Shown piece after piece: positions 47,622 through 58,382 of a DNA stretch of 64,000 bases. Under the pieces are notes generated by a model. That model was not told the DNA's origin and searched no databases. It was given only the letters and a program-made list of their open reading frames with translations. Both the position numbers and the translations under genes were made by a program. This DNA comes from Chenopodium formosanum. Taxonomy: Eukaryota; Streptophyta; Magnoliopsida; Caryophyllales; Amaranthaceae. Every line of letters begins with the position of its first letter. Position 1 is the first letter of the stretch. The stretch is taken from positions 15,008,379 through 15,072,378 of the forward strand of contig CM044880.1 of NCBI GenBank assembly GCA_024500155.1. Direction: 5' to 3'.

Positions 47622-49472
47622 TCAACATCCAGTCGAACAACACATATTCCCACTTTTAGGCATAGATATAAAGTTTATGCTCCCATGTTTTAGGCTCAGA
47701 AGGCCAAGATTGTTTCTCACAAACGCAAGATCCTCCACTCTTTCCACTCCCATCTTTTTCACAGTTTCTCGACATGGAAGGCTGTCACATTGGGCACTAT
47801 CTCTACACAGCGATACACTAGAAACCTGGCTCAGCACCTTTATGGCTAAAGTCTGCAAGTGGGGTGTCTCAAAACCAAAATTCTCCCACCACGCAACTGG
47901 GTCCATCTTATCTCTACATTCGACGGCATCTTCCTCTCCGAATGATCCCTCGGATCTCCAATAAACACTAAGTTGTTCTCTTAGTAAACGCCTTGTAGCA
48001 CTTTCATGCTCATATCGTTCTAGAGTGGCCTTCCATCCCCGCATAACAGTTTTATCCTTGCTCTGACCTCTCCCAAAATATTTTGGGTTCAGCATATAGC
48101 CGGCTGCATGGAGAGGGGAAAATAGCATATCCCATCTACTCTCTATCAGTAACTCCATTTGACTAAGTGCAATGTCATCAATGCCCCTGCTCCTCACAGC
48201 TTCAAGTGACTGAACCCGCCAGTTGTACACATCCCCCATGACAGATTTGTCGATATTGAACGTAGCAAGTAGTCTAACAAAAGGTTCACTAAGCTGCAAC
48301 ATCAGCTGAGCCCTAGCCCAGAATTCATCCCCTAACACAGTGGCTTCTGTATTGACAACATCGCATAAATCAGTAACCTTCCACTGCTTCCACTCAATGC
48401 TCATGACTAAATCTTGCAATTCTTCCTTCATCTGAAAAATTCTTTGGACCAAACAGAATGAAGGTGCAAACTTCAAAGACAGAGAATCAGAAATCTCCAT
48501 TGAATTGTATAAAACACAAGAAGAATATCGTTGGTAAGATGAAATAACTTGCTCAATTCCTCTAGCACACAAAACAACAGCTTTCATCCAGTCCAATTCA
48601 GCAATCTCTTCCATAAGAAGATGGATAGAATGTGAAGTGCAATGGGACCAAAATATATGAGGGAACTTTGATAATATAACAGATTCAAAAGCACTACTTG
48701 CCTGGCCAAGGTGGGTAATTATTTGAATTACATTTCTGGGCCCAATTTCTACTATTGCATCACTGAGAACATTGATAAATAAATTGTCAGCTTCATCCCC
48801 TTCATTTATATCAATTGATTTCAGAAACATAACACCCCTCGGGCTCGCAATGAAGAAGTTGATACAAAAGCAACCAAGTGATCCATCGACACGATTGACA
48901 CATATAATTGTGCATCCAGTGTGAGGCCAGGACTCCCTGACTAAGGTTATGGCTTTTTCTAGCTTTGCTTTTTCTTTAATTAAACAGGTATCTGATAACA
49001 TATGTTTAGAGGGGAGTTCATATCCAGGACCATAAGCTGCAACTGCTCTGATCATTTCTCGAAAGTATGGGGAGTTCACTACATTCATGTTCAATCCATC
49101 AGCATAAAAAAATCTGGCTACAGTCTCATCTACATCCTCTTTAGCAAGAGTTCTAATCGGGCTAGTGAAATTCAATTGGCAATTCTTCATGCGCTTACCA
49201 ATCTTTGCACTAAGAGGATTCTTTTTCTTCTTCCTGTGAAGGCGTTCCTCTTCTAATATCCGGAATTCTTCTCTTAAAGATTTGTCGATTGCTGGGCAAC
49301 TTTTCACACCAACACCAGTGAATCCAAGAAGATGGGCCCTCACTCGTGAATAGGAACCATTGTATCTTACATTACAATGATTGCATTTCCATCTTTTTGT
49401 ACCACTACCTTTATCAAATCCACCAAAAACACTAACATGTTTCCAACCCCATTTATCAGTCTCAGTAGGCAT
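47622..49472 (-). CDS. BED zinc finger / hAT transposase-derived protein, probably domesticated
   Basis: 616 codons in a single exon. BED-type zinc finger at residues 8-60 (W8, then C30, C33, H47, C59), a basic linker (KKKKNP, about 81-86), a DUF659-like RNase H-fold core at about 135-290 (ASPRGVMFLKSID), and the hAT C-terminal dimerisation region at about 520-600 (DPVAWWENFG, LQTLAIKVLSQ). In related DUF659 proteins the second acidic residue lies in a VTDNASN-type motif; here residues 251-257 read IITHLGQ, so that Asp is replaced by His. No terminal inverted repeats were found around it, and the frame is intact, as expected for a host gene serving a DNA-binding or regulatory role in the nucleus. 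The start is the first ATG after a likely acceptor at 49531. It could still be a truncated transposon copy. Confidence 0.8.
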   Translation of the reverse strand: MPTETDKWGWKHVSVFGGFDKGSGTKRWKCNHCNVRYNGSYSRVRAHLLGFTGVGVKSCPAIDKSLREEFRILEEERLHRKKKKNPLSAKIGKRMKNCQLNFTSPIRTLAKEDVDETVARFFYADGLNMNVVNSPYFREMIRAVAAYGPGYELPSKHMLSDTCLIKEKAKLEKAITLVRESWPHTGCTIICVNRVDGSLGCFCINFFIASPRGVMFLKSIDINEGDEADNLFINVLSDAIVEIGPRNVIQIITHLGQASSAFESVILSKFPHIFWSHCTSHSIHLLMEEIAELDWMKAVVLCARGIEQVISSYQRYSSCVLYNSMEISDSLSLKFAPSFCLVQRIFQMKEELQDLVMSIEWKQWKVTDLCDVVNTEATVLGDEFWARAQLMLQLSEPFVRLLATFNIDKSVMGDVYNWRVQSLEAVRSRGIDDIALSQMELLIESRWDMLFSPLHAAGYMLNPKYFGRGQSKDKTVMRGWKATLERYEHESATRRLLREQLSVYWRSEGSFGEEDAVECRDKMDPVAWWENFGFETPHLQTLAIKVLSQVSSVSLCRDSAQCDSLPCRETVKKMGVERVEDLAFVRNNLGLLSLKHGSINFISMPKSGNMCCSTGC

Positions 49473-50610
49473 GTTTTCTCATAAAAGAAACAGTTGGGGC
49501 ATGTGGACAACGAACAACACAAATGTAGGCCTACAAAGATGAACCAGAAATATACGGTGAGACATTTATAAAACTAGATCACAGGAGAAAACCTAAAAAA
49601 TGGTTAAAGTTGTGCAGCCATAGGACTAACATCAGATGTACTAAATTACTTTGGCTACTTGTCTAACTAAGATATGGATTAAAAGCCTTTACTATGTAAT
49701 CAAGCTACATTACAGGCAACTAAATTTTGATCAAGCAATGCACAATACAACAAAATTTATCATTGGCCATATTGATGCTATCATGCTATGTCATTCAATA
49801 CACTTTCCCATTTTCAATTGTCAGTAGATGTGAGACGTACTCTTCTTTGTGCCTGTATGAGCTACTATCTATTTTCATTACTAAAGCAAAGCTAATTCAG
49901 TGTACTGTAGTTAAACAGCTTAAAACACATTGAGGCTTACCTATTAGGACATGACATGACATGACATGACATGAAACATATCTAGCATTGTCGTTTCATC
50001 ATAACCATTAAACTAAATCTTTAAACTTCGTTGGTAAGAAAGCAAAAGCATGTAATTGAATTTCATAAATTACAAAGATAACACCAGTTTAAAGAAAGTC
50101 CACATTTGAAATCAACCTACAACTTTTAGGTTGATAGCGAAATTGAGCTTCAATCATTATTTAGTTAGAAAGACGGAGATCTTTAGTTAGTGATGGTATA
50201 GAATTTACAGTAATTCACTACACACAATCATGAATCATTTACTCCCAGTAGCAGCCATAGTAGTCGAATTGCAAGGGAAAAAAAACCCTTCAATGTTAAC
50301 TCCTAAAATATGTCCTGAGGAATATCTTATGTTCTTACGGAAACCAGGAAGTATCTGTTAGATATAGCATGAAAAAGTTCACCAACTTTTTTGATAAAAC
50401 CCACTATTGGATGCATCTAATGCTCCATGTCCTTACTTAAGTTCCTAGCCAAAGAAGAATGGTAGAAGGAAAAAAAAAAAAAAAAAAAAAAGGAGGGAGG
50501 GGGGGGGGGGGGGGATAAGAAGAAAATGTTGTTTATTGAGATTGACAAAAGATACACACAATACAATTTATCATGCTTCTTTTCACCAAAAAATCAAAAG
50601 CAGCCACAAT

Positions 50611-51373
50611 CAGGGCCGTCCCATTCCATTACGGGGCCCTGTTCTAATCATTAAAAAGGGCCTTCAACAAAAAAATGAAATAGATAAATAAATAAAATTG
50701 GCCCCTACTACAATATATATTTAAATTGAAATTCAAAATTTCACTAACAATAAATGAGAATATATACTGAAAATTATACAATGTATAGTTTAACTTTAAA
50801 TCGTTTTGAGTAGTTAGATGTTGATAAAAACAATTAAATTGATTAAAATTTATAAGAGGTGAATTTGATGATAGCTGGAAATCAAGGGATGTAATTGTTA
50901 AGTATGAAATCTTGAAATTTGCCTTAAAAAAAAAGAGTTTGAAATCTTGAAAGTGCTATTATATTGAAGATTATTGAAGGATTGTGAAAATATTATTTAC
51001 AATGAATATTATTGACATGTCACAATATATGTTAGCTGAAAATTAAAAGAGGTAAGAGGATGGTAAATTGATAAGATAAATAGATAATTACAATGAAATA
51101 GTAAAATCCGGAAACTCTTGAATTTCCTACTTCCTAGGCATTAGTGCATTACTGAAGAACATGTGGAAATTGGAAAGTATGAATAGGATAAAATAATTAC
51201 TGTAGTAGATTTTACTATACCCAAGAAGTGAGTATACGACAGTAACATCCTACACAGTATGCTACAGACAAATTGACAAAGTAAAGGACTGGGCTGCTAC
51301 CAAAAATTGGGCCCTTTGAGTTTGGGGGGCCCTGTGCTGTTGGTCTCTTTGCACAGGGCCATAACCGGGCCTG
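50611..51373. mobile_element. Non-autonomous hAT element
   Basis: 763 bp, ends CAGGGCCGTCC and CGGGCCTG (inverted, imperfect), flanked by a perfect 8-bp target duplication GCCACAAT (50603-50610, 51374-51381). GC-rich subterminal CCCTGT/ACAGGG motifs; no transposase. Confidence 0.88.
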
Positions 51374-51894
51374 GCCACAATCATAGTGAAATACCAACCA
51401 ATAGTATCAAGCATCATCAGAATGCCTTAGACAAGTAACTGAATCCTGATCAATAATTGCCCACCCTAACTTTCCCGCAAGCCAGATCTTAAAACAGTAA
51501 AAGCTTTAACAACACAGTTTCAGGTTGCTCTTTTACACCCCCAGTCATACTCTTTAAAAAAGCAATGCTTCACACACCCAAGCACATTTATTCGGTCTTT
51601 ATAATTATGACGATTCAGAGATCAGTATTACTGTAACTAAAATCAGCAAAATTCACCATCAACTCAAGCCACAAAAACTTGTAATAGGCTAACAATATAG
51701 GCAGGGACTTGATGCAGGTATGCCTATAACTAGTGATAGGCTAACACAAAAACCATCTGAAAAACAAAAGAATCTATTTGTCATCCCTCACCAATTGTTT
51801 TATTTACAGTACAAACATGTTAAACCACTTTTTCCTCAATTTAAAGAAAATAGAAGTAAAAGTTAGTGAGGTTAGTCTAAATCCATTACAACAA

Positions 51895-52290
51895 CACGAC
51901 ACAGCCAAGACAAGCCAATAGCTACCGGCAATCCAATATAGAACCCTATAGAGTATAGACATTAATTTAACTAAACTATATACTATACTATCATTCAACA
52001 TTTGGAAACTCAACATAATTTGTTATAGGATGATCAAATAACATAAAAGCTCTCCACTCCAACCCGTTTGAATAAGCCTATGTCAATTGTCAATATCCAA
52101 AATCAACTACTGTACAACCCAATATAGAGTCCTATATAGACATCATATTAATCTAACTATATCATCATTCCAAATTTGGTACCTCAACCTATATTACTAT
52201 GTTAACCCATATTTGTGGTCACATAAACTGATCAAAGATCATAAGAGCTCTCCACTACAACCCGTTTGAGAAAATCGATATCGATATCCA
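51895..52290. repeat. Two diverged copies of a ~195-bp local duplication
   Basis: CTCTCCACTCCAACCCGTTTGA at 52052 matches the equivalent at 52248, and CCAATATAGAACCCTATAGA at 51931 matches a diverged stretch at 52118. The parallel order indicates an old tandem duplication within the leader intron. Confidence 0.6.
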
Positions 52291-52672
52291 AGATCGATCA
52301 ATTAATTTCACACACATGAACAATAGAGCAGCTAACCATATAACAAACACAATAATCAAAACCATAAACATCATAAATCAAATTACACCGTTTCAACAGT
52401 TCCACAATTTTTTTCCTAAAATACCCAATTCAACAAAACCATAAATAATCAAAACCCAAATCAAAAACATATACTCTTAAATCCATTTGACTTCAACAAA
52501 GATCATATGCTAAAATTATAAACAAACAACAAATAATTGTATAAATATTTTTTAATAATTTGTGCGATCATCAAATCAACAATCACAAGTAAGATATAGT
52601 AAATCCCAAAATAATTGATCGAAAAAAGGGGGAAGAAATAAAAAAGATTAAGTGGGGTTTAAATTAAAATAC

Positions 52673-52850
52673 CTGAAAGAGTGGGAGATAAAAGGGCCGA
52701 AACATTTGAAGAAAGATCGAAACCTTTGCGTTTCGTTTAAGATTAAAACGAAACCTGAAACCCTTCAATTTTGAAAAGACGGATAACAATCAACAATTTC
52801 GGAAGAATATCAAAGTCGACGACTTTAGAGTTAAATGGATCCGAAACGGG
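52673..52850 (-). other. Probable non-coding first exon of the BED/hAT-derived gene
   Basis: On the minus strand, leader-like sequence with TTTCGTTTTAATC motifs ends CTCTTTCAG followed by GTATTTTAAT (donor at 52672-52671). The matching acceptor is CATCTTTGTAG before 49530, 58 bp upstream of the ATG. The implied intron (49531-52672) is 3.1 kb. The 5' limit is approximate, and further small exons in between cannot be excluded. Confidence 0.5.
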
Positions 52851-52907
52851 TTTCTCGTTTTTTTAGTAAACTATATTTTTTTTATTTTTTTTTTATTATA
52901 AAAATAT

Positions 52908-53784
52908 GAAAAATTTGCATATTACCACCCAAAAATAGTTCCATTTTCTAAATAACCACCCATTAAAAATTTTATTTTAAATTACCACCCACTAAAATAA
53001 TTAATTACGCAGATTACCACCTTTTTTAATTTCCGGTTGATTTCAGACGTGTAGGGCCCACAGTCGTTATTTTTTTTGTCGATTTCACTATTGTAAGCTA
53101 CTCAAATACTTAGAATCACCTTATTCTCTTTCATTTCTGCCACAATAATTCCAACAACAAATAAACATAAAAGCTTAAAACATGCTTCAATCAATACTAC
53201 CAGTACTTAATTAAGTGCACAAATTGCAAACACAACTTACCCAGTACAAACAGCAAATTCAATGACAAAAAACCTAAATTGGGCAAAGAACATGAACCCT
53301 AAATAACTAAACACTCAGTTTTCCCCAATTAAATAGGAAAAGAATCCTAATTTGCGAAGAAAGTAAACCCTAATCAACTAATCAGCAAGTTTTCCCCAAT
53401 TTAAACACAATAAGAACCCTAAATTTAAAGAATGTCATAAGTTACCTGATGCGAATTCACCTCTGAGGTTTCTTCAAGATGCTACATCAATTACAATGGA
53501 GTGAAATTTGAGGAATTTGGGGAATTTTTGAAGTACAAATCGCAAATTAGGGTAGGAGAAATGTTATATAGGGGGAAATCGGGGGGAAATTCATTTGGGA
53601 AGGAGAAACTAGCCGTTAGTAGCCGTTAGGAGGGCCCCACTCATCTGAATTCCACCGGATTTTGAAAAAAGGTGGTAATCTGCATAAAAAATCATTTTAG
53701 TGGGTGGTAATTTAAAATAAAATTTTAAATGGGTGGTTATTTAGAAATTGATACTTTTTTTGGGTGGTAATTTGCAAATTTTCC
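52908..53784. mobile_element. Mutator-like element just upstream of the BED/hAT-derived gene
   Basis: 877 bp with inverted ends of about 125 bp (GAAAAATTTGCATATTACC and its near complement) and a perfect 9-bp target duplication TAAAAATAT (52899-52907, 53785-53793). On the minus strand the interior looks like a promoter plus first exon: CCCTATATAACA near 53563-53576, then leader-like sequence and a donor CATCAGGTAAC near 53445-53455. No transposase. Confidence 0.88.
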
Positions 53785-53793
53785 TAAAAATAT

Positions 53794-54543
53794 ATCCCTT
53801 TTTTCTAAGAGAAAAATTTACCCATTTATTATATTATTATATTACTAGTTTTGTGTCCGTTTATTAAATTTTAAAATGAATTTTTAATCTATATATCAAA
53901 TTTTAAAATATATCATTGATACAAAATTAGTTAGGAATTGATATGATTTTGTGACGATTTGATATTTAGTAGGCATGTAATAACTAATAATAATGTCGGT
54001 GGAAATGTTCGATTTAATACATTAAAAAAATTAGCAAAAAAAATAAAATAAAATAAATGTTCAAAGGCTGTTGAGTTTACCCGAACCCAAAACTTTGGGC
54101 AAGAATTGAACATTTCTTGACTCGTAACGTGAAGTGAGCCAATCCGAGATGACTCATGACCTGACCGTACCCTAGTTGACAGGTCTACATAGTAATAAAA
54201 TTCTATAAGATTGTGAAGTATATTATTTTAACCGATTAGTATACATTATAAATGGATGTTTTACGCTTTGAACTATTTCTAAAATATCATAATCTAATAA
54301 TTTTTTTGAATAAAATTATAATTTAATTTGTACATCTGAAATATAGGTATTTTATCGAAAATAAAACTCTAAACTAATAATTTTATCCTAAGTTTCTATC
54401 CAACAGAACTATAAACTAACTTTTTTATCTTATGAATTTTATTTAAATCAATCCTATGTGGCGCAACACTTGGCGAACAGTTGGAATGTCAAGTGTCGCT
54501 GTCTCGTGACCTGCCTAAAAATTTAGCTTTATATATTAGTTAT
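53794..54543. other. No gene seen
   Basis: AT-rich spacer between the MULE and a solo LTR. Confidence 0.7.
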
Positions 54544-54548
54544 ATGAT

Positions 54549-55076
54549 TGTAGGGAATATTTCAAGCATTATCCAAAACTTGAACCCCACTGTGATCATA
54601 CACTAAAGTACGATGACGTCCAAAGGGAAGGAAGCTAGAGCAAAAGAGTCGCCAATAAGTTTTTGGAACTTGTAAACCGTTCTCAGGGTGAAGGTTACAC
54701 CCCTTAACTATCCAAGAGATCGTCAACTCCAATAGGTCTGGAACCATGACTGGTAGTTCGGGGATGAAGATACAAATCCAACCTAAAAGTGATTGAACCT
54801 GCCCTAATAATAAGCTTCTACTTTATTCTGATTGTATTCATGTGCGCTTTTTGACTAACATGCAATCATTAGGTTTACCCTAAACCTGTTTAATCTATGT
54901 TGGTTGAATATTAATGCACAAATAAAACTATTATTGGCGATCACTTGAATTATAATCAAATTAACCCTAAACAAGATTATTAATTATCTTATTAAGCATA
55001 ATTACAAGTACAAATTCCCTTTAAACATGCATAAAAGGTGTGATCAAGCAATAACAACAAATAAATATCAAGCAAC

Positions 55077-55132
<56 letters not shown>

Positions 55133-56514
55133 CATGTTAAAGCATAATAATAGCAAGATCCTAGGAATGATACTAACAAGATTTATAACAAACCCTAGCA
55201 TGTCACTAAACAATAAAAATCAAAGTTTTAGCCTTAACATGATACTAACATGAATATTAGGAAGAGAATAGAAAGCATCGCAGTTATCACAATTGTCATA
55301 TTTGATATTAGAAATTTTATTTGTTACCCTAAACATGATACTAGGTTGATCAAAACACCCTAACATGACACTAGGCATAATAACAACCTAGACATGATTT
55401 CTATATCATAATACCAATGCAAACAATTAAAGCACTTACTTGGATGCCTCGTACCTCTTTCTAATAACAAAATACACGCGTTAGTAATTTCAAGAAAAAT
55501 ATAAAATCAAAGAATTAAATTAAATAATTGAAATAGAGTTTTGGGACCAAACCCTCAGAAATTAAAGTCTTTCACGTCTAGGGCAAAGACAACTTCGAAT
55601 TTGGCTAGGTGTGTCTAGCTCTTGTGAATGCGGAATTTTGTGTTTAAGAAAGGCTAGTTTAGAAAAGAGAGATGGAAGTTGGTGAGAGAAAGAATTAGAG
55701 AGAATTCATAAAAATTAATGAGAATTGATGATTCTTGGTGATTGAAAACGGAGGTTTTAGGAGGCTATTTATAGAGAAAATCAGCCGGATATGATAGAAA
55801 ACGAATCAGAGTTTTGAAAAGAATAAAACACGACCGTAGCGCCAAACACGCGCCTATTGTCAGACGCTGCGCGTGTCACCAGACGTCAGGTCTGGCGCCA
55901 GGTGACAGAGATGTCGTATGGCGCTAGAATTAATTTTCCACGCATTTTCTTATTTTGATAAAATTTAATCGCACGAGAGGGCAAAATTGTATTTTCCTTA
56001 AAAACACTTCTTTTCTTCTAATCAAAACTTTTAAAAGTCAACTAAAGTCAATTTATCAATGCTAATTAAATTAGGATTCAAAAGAACTTTCTAAAAGATT
56101 CTAGAATTCTAGAAGACTATAATCAATCCTAATCACATAAGGAATGATAAATCATAATAGGCCCTCCTCTAGATCATTGGGCTGCATATAAAGATCAAAC
56201 CGGACCCAATTTAGTAATTTTGGCCACAACTTCCTCATTATTCATCGGAATTGGGCTTATAATATATCGTTGGAAAGCTCTTTTCGAACCCGACCCAACT
56301 ACACTATTATTGGACCCTTTTTCATGGACCAAACCAAACTGGATTAACTGATTTCTTAAAATAGGTTTTCAAAAATAGAGAGAATGGAAAGAAATAAAAC
56401 TAACCGCAACACTAGACTTTCCACACTTTCACTTCATTCGATTATTATTCAACGCGAAAGGTACCCATCACTGGGTTTAGTTTTAATTTGGGGAGACACA
56501 AATGGGTGTCTACC
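54549..56514 (-). mobile_element. Solo LTR, large family, copy A
   Basis: 1966 bp; plus strand begins TGTAGGGAATATTTC and ends GGGTGTCTACC (one change from CA). Target duplication ATGAT at 54544-54548 and 56515-56519. On the minus strand it has CTATAAATAGCC (about 55760-55775) as a promoter TATA box. It contains a (TAA)n microsatellite at 55077-55132. Confidence 0.88.
55077..55132. repeat. (TAA)n microsatellite
   Basis: About 18 repeats inside solo LTR copy A; copy B has only a short, interrupted version near 59720-59750. Confidence 0.9.
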
Positions 56515-56519
56515 ATGAT

Positions 56520-57330
56520 ATGATGATCACAACAACTAATTATTGGCCCTAGTGATACCCCAAATCACTCTATTATAGATTTTTTTAACACAAGTGAAAA
56601 AATAGCATTAGTTTATATATTGAAAATAAACTGGTACAACCCGTAAAAAAAATAAAAAATAATTGGTACGAGTAGTACTTTAAAAAGTACAATTAATTTT
56701 TTTTAGGGGAAAACACCCCCTTAATTAATTGTATCTAATTAAAAAAAAAAAAGTACTCCGTAGTATAATTGGTTGTTTTAGGCAGTTAATTTGTTTAGCA
56801 GTAGGTTAATACTTTGAAAATATTTGAAAAAATTTAAAAACCTCACAAAGAGTACTCATAATGAAGATTTCACAAGAGTACAAATTATATATATACATAC
56901 TAGTCATAATAAATATTATAAAAGGGAAAAATTTAATTTAATATAACTGAAGGTAAATAAATAAATAAATAACCTTCTTTCAACAATTACCATTTTATTA
57001 AGTTTCACAAATATTACTACATTTTTTTTATTTGCACATATCTTTACTCCTCTCTATCTCTCTTCTCTTCTTAAAATATGTGTCCCTTCTCCATGTTGAA
57101 ATATTTTGGGAACCGAGGAAGTACTTTATATATACAACAAGTGTTATTGTACAATGTATATACATATACATGTAAATTAAATTATTGTTATTGTTATTAT
57201 TATTATAGGAAAGAAAAGACCAGTCACTTTTAAAGTAGTTGGAGGTAGGGAAAAGCTACCTTAACCTTAAAGTGCACTTAGTGGGTATTAAATCCTTAAC
57301 CTCAAGTTGTAAAGGTTTTTACTGAATTAC
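56520..57330. other. No gene seen
   Basis: AT-rich spacer. The stretch 57040-57115 has pyrimidine-rich and MITE-like sequence, but no paired ends were defined. Confidence 0.65.
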
Positions 57331-58004
57331 TAGCATTACTGGAAAACAGGTCATTTCCGACGGAATCGTTCCGACGGACACGAAAATTTGTCGGTAAGTA
57401 CGAAATTTCCGGCGAAATTTACTTCCCCGAAAATTCTTCGAAAAATATGCCATTTCCGACGAATTTAAAATTCCGTCAGAAAATTTCCGACTGAAATTAA
57501 TTCCGTCTGAAGTTTGCGACAAATTTTAACCCCCTTTTCGACGATTTTTTTTTTAAAAAAACATAATCCTAAAACCCTAATTAAACGGCGCCCCTACCCC
57601 TCCCTTTTCATTTTCACATTCTGCCTCTCTCCTCTCGTCTCTTCCTCTTCTCCTCTCTTTCTTTCTCCTCTCCTCCTCCTCCTTCTCTTCTCACGCAGTC
57701 ACGCTCTTCTCTTCTCACGCAGTCACGCCTTTTCTCTTCTCTTTGAACTTGGCGTGCTTCCACTCACAAAATTAAAAGCAGCAGCAAGCTCTCCTCTTCT
57801 ACTCGTTTATGGTGATGCTTTAAGGTCAAATTAATGGTTTTTAAGGTCAAATTCGACCTTGAAAATCCTAGATTTAGGGTTTTCGTGGTCGAATTTGGCC
57901 TTCTTAAACCAAGTTCGAGGTGAATTTTGAAGCTTTTTATCTATAAGGTACGTTTTAATGTTTTTATTTCTATTTTTGATTTTTTTATTTAATTTTTGGG
58001 CGAT

Positions 58005-58300
58005 TTTCGGTGGTGGTGGATCTAAGTTTGGGTTCGGTGGTGGTGGTGGTCTTCGTGTTGAGGGTTTACGGTGGGCGGGTATGAGTGAGGGTTCGGTCTG
58101 GGTTGGGTGTTTTGGGTGGGTAGATCTGGGTTTGGTGGGGTTTGGTGAGGGTGTAGGTGTTTGGGGGTGGTTCGGTCAGGGTGTAGGTGTTTGGGGGTGT
58201 TTCGGTCAAGGTTGGGTGTTTTGGGTGGGGTTCAGTTAGGGTGTAGGTGTTCAGGGGAGGTTCAGTCAGGGTATGGCGGTGGTTAGGTTTAATTGAGGTT
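58005..58300 (+). repeat. G-rich minisatellite inside the CACTA element
   Basis: Repeats of about 33 bp built on GGTTCGGTCAGGGTGTAGGT and TTTGGGGGTG, with many G3-G5 runs on the plus strand. The apparent open frames on either strand are products of the repeat. Confidence 0.8.
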
Positions 58301-58382
58301 GTTGTGGGTGGCTCGTTGGTGGTTTTAGCTAGGCTCGTGGTCTGGGTGGCTAGATGGTTGAAGGGAGGGAGGAATGGGAGGT

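Larger units (their letters stand above)
49531..52672 (-). other. Probable leader intron
   Basis: Contains a (CATGA)n microsatellite near 49950-49974, an A/G homopolymer stretch at about 50470-50514, the hAT element 50611-51373 and a local duplication 51895-52290. No other coding sequence recognised. Confidence 0.5.

Noticed and set aside
47512..47964. 150-codon plus-strand open frame
   Set aside because: Mostly antisense to the C-terminal part of the BED/hAT-derived protein.
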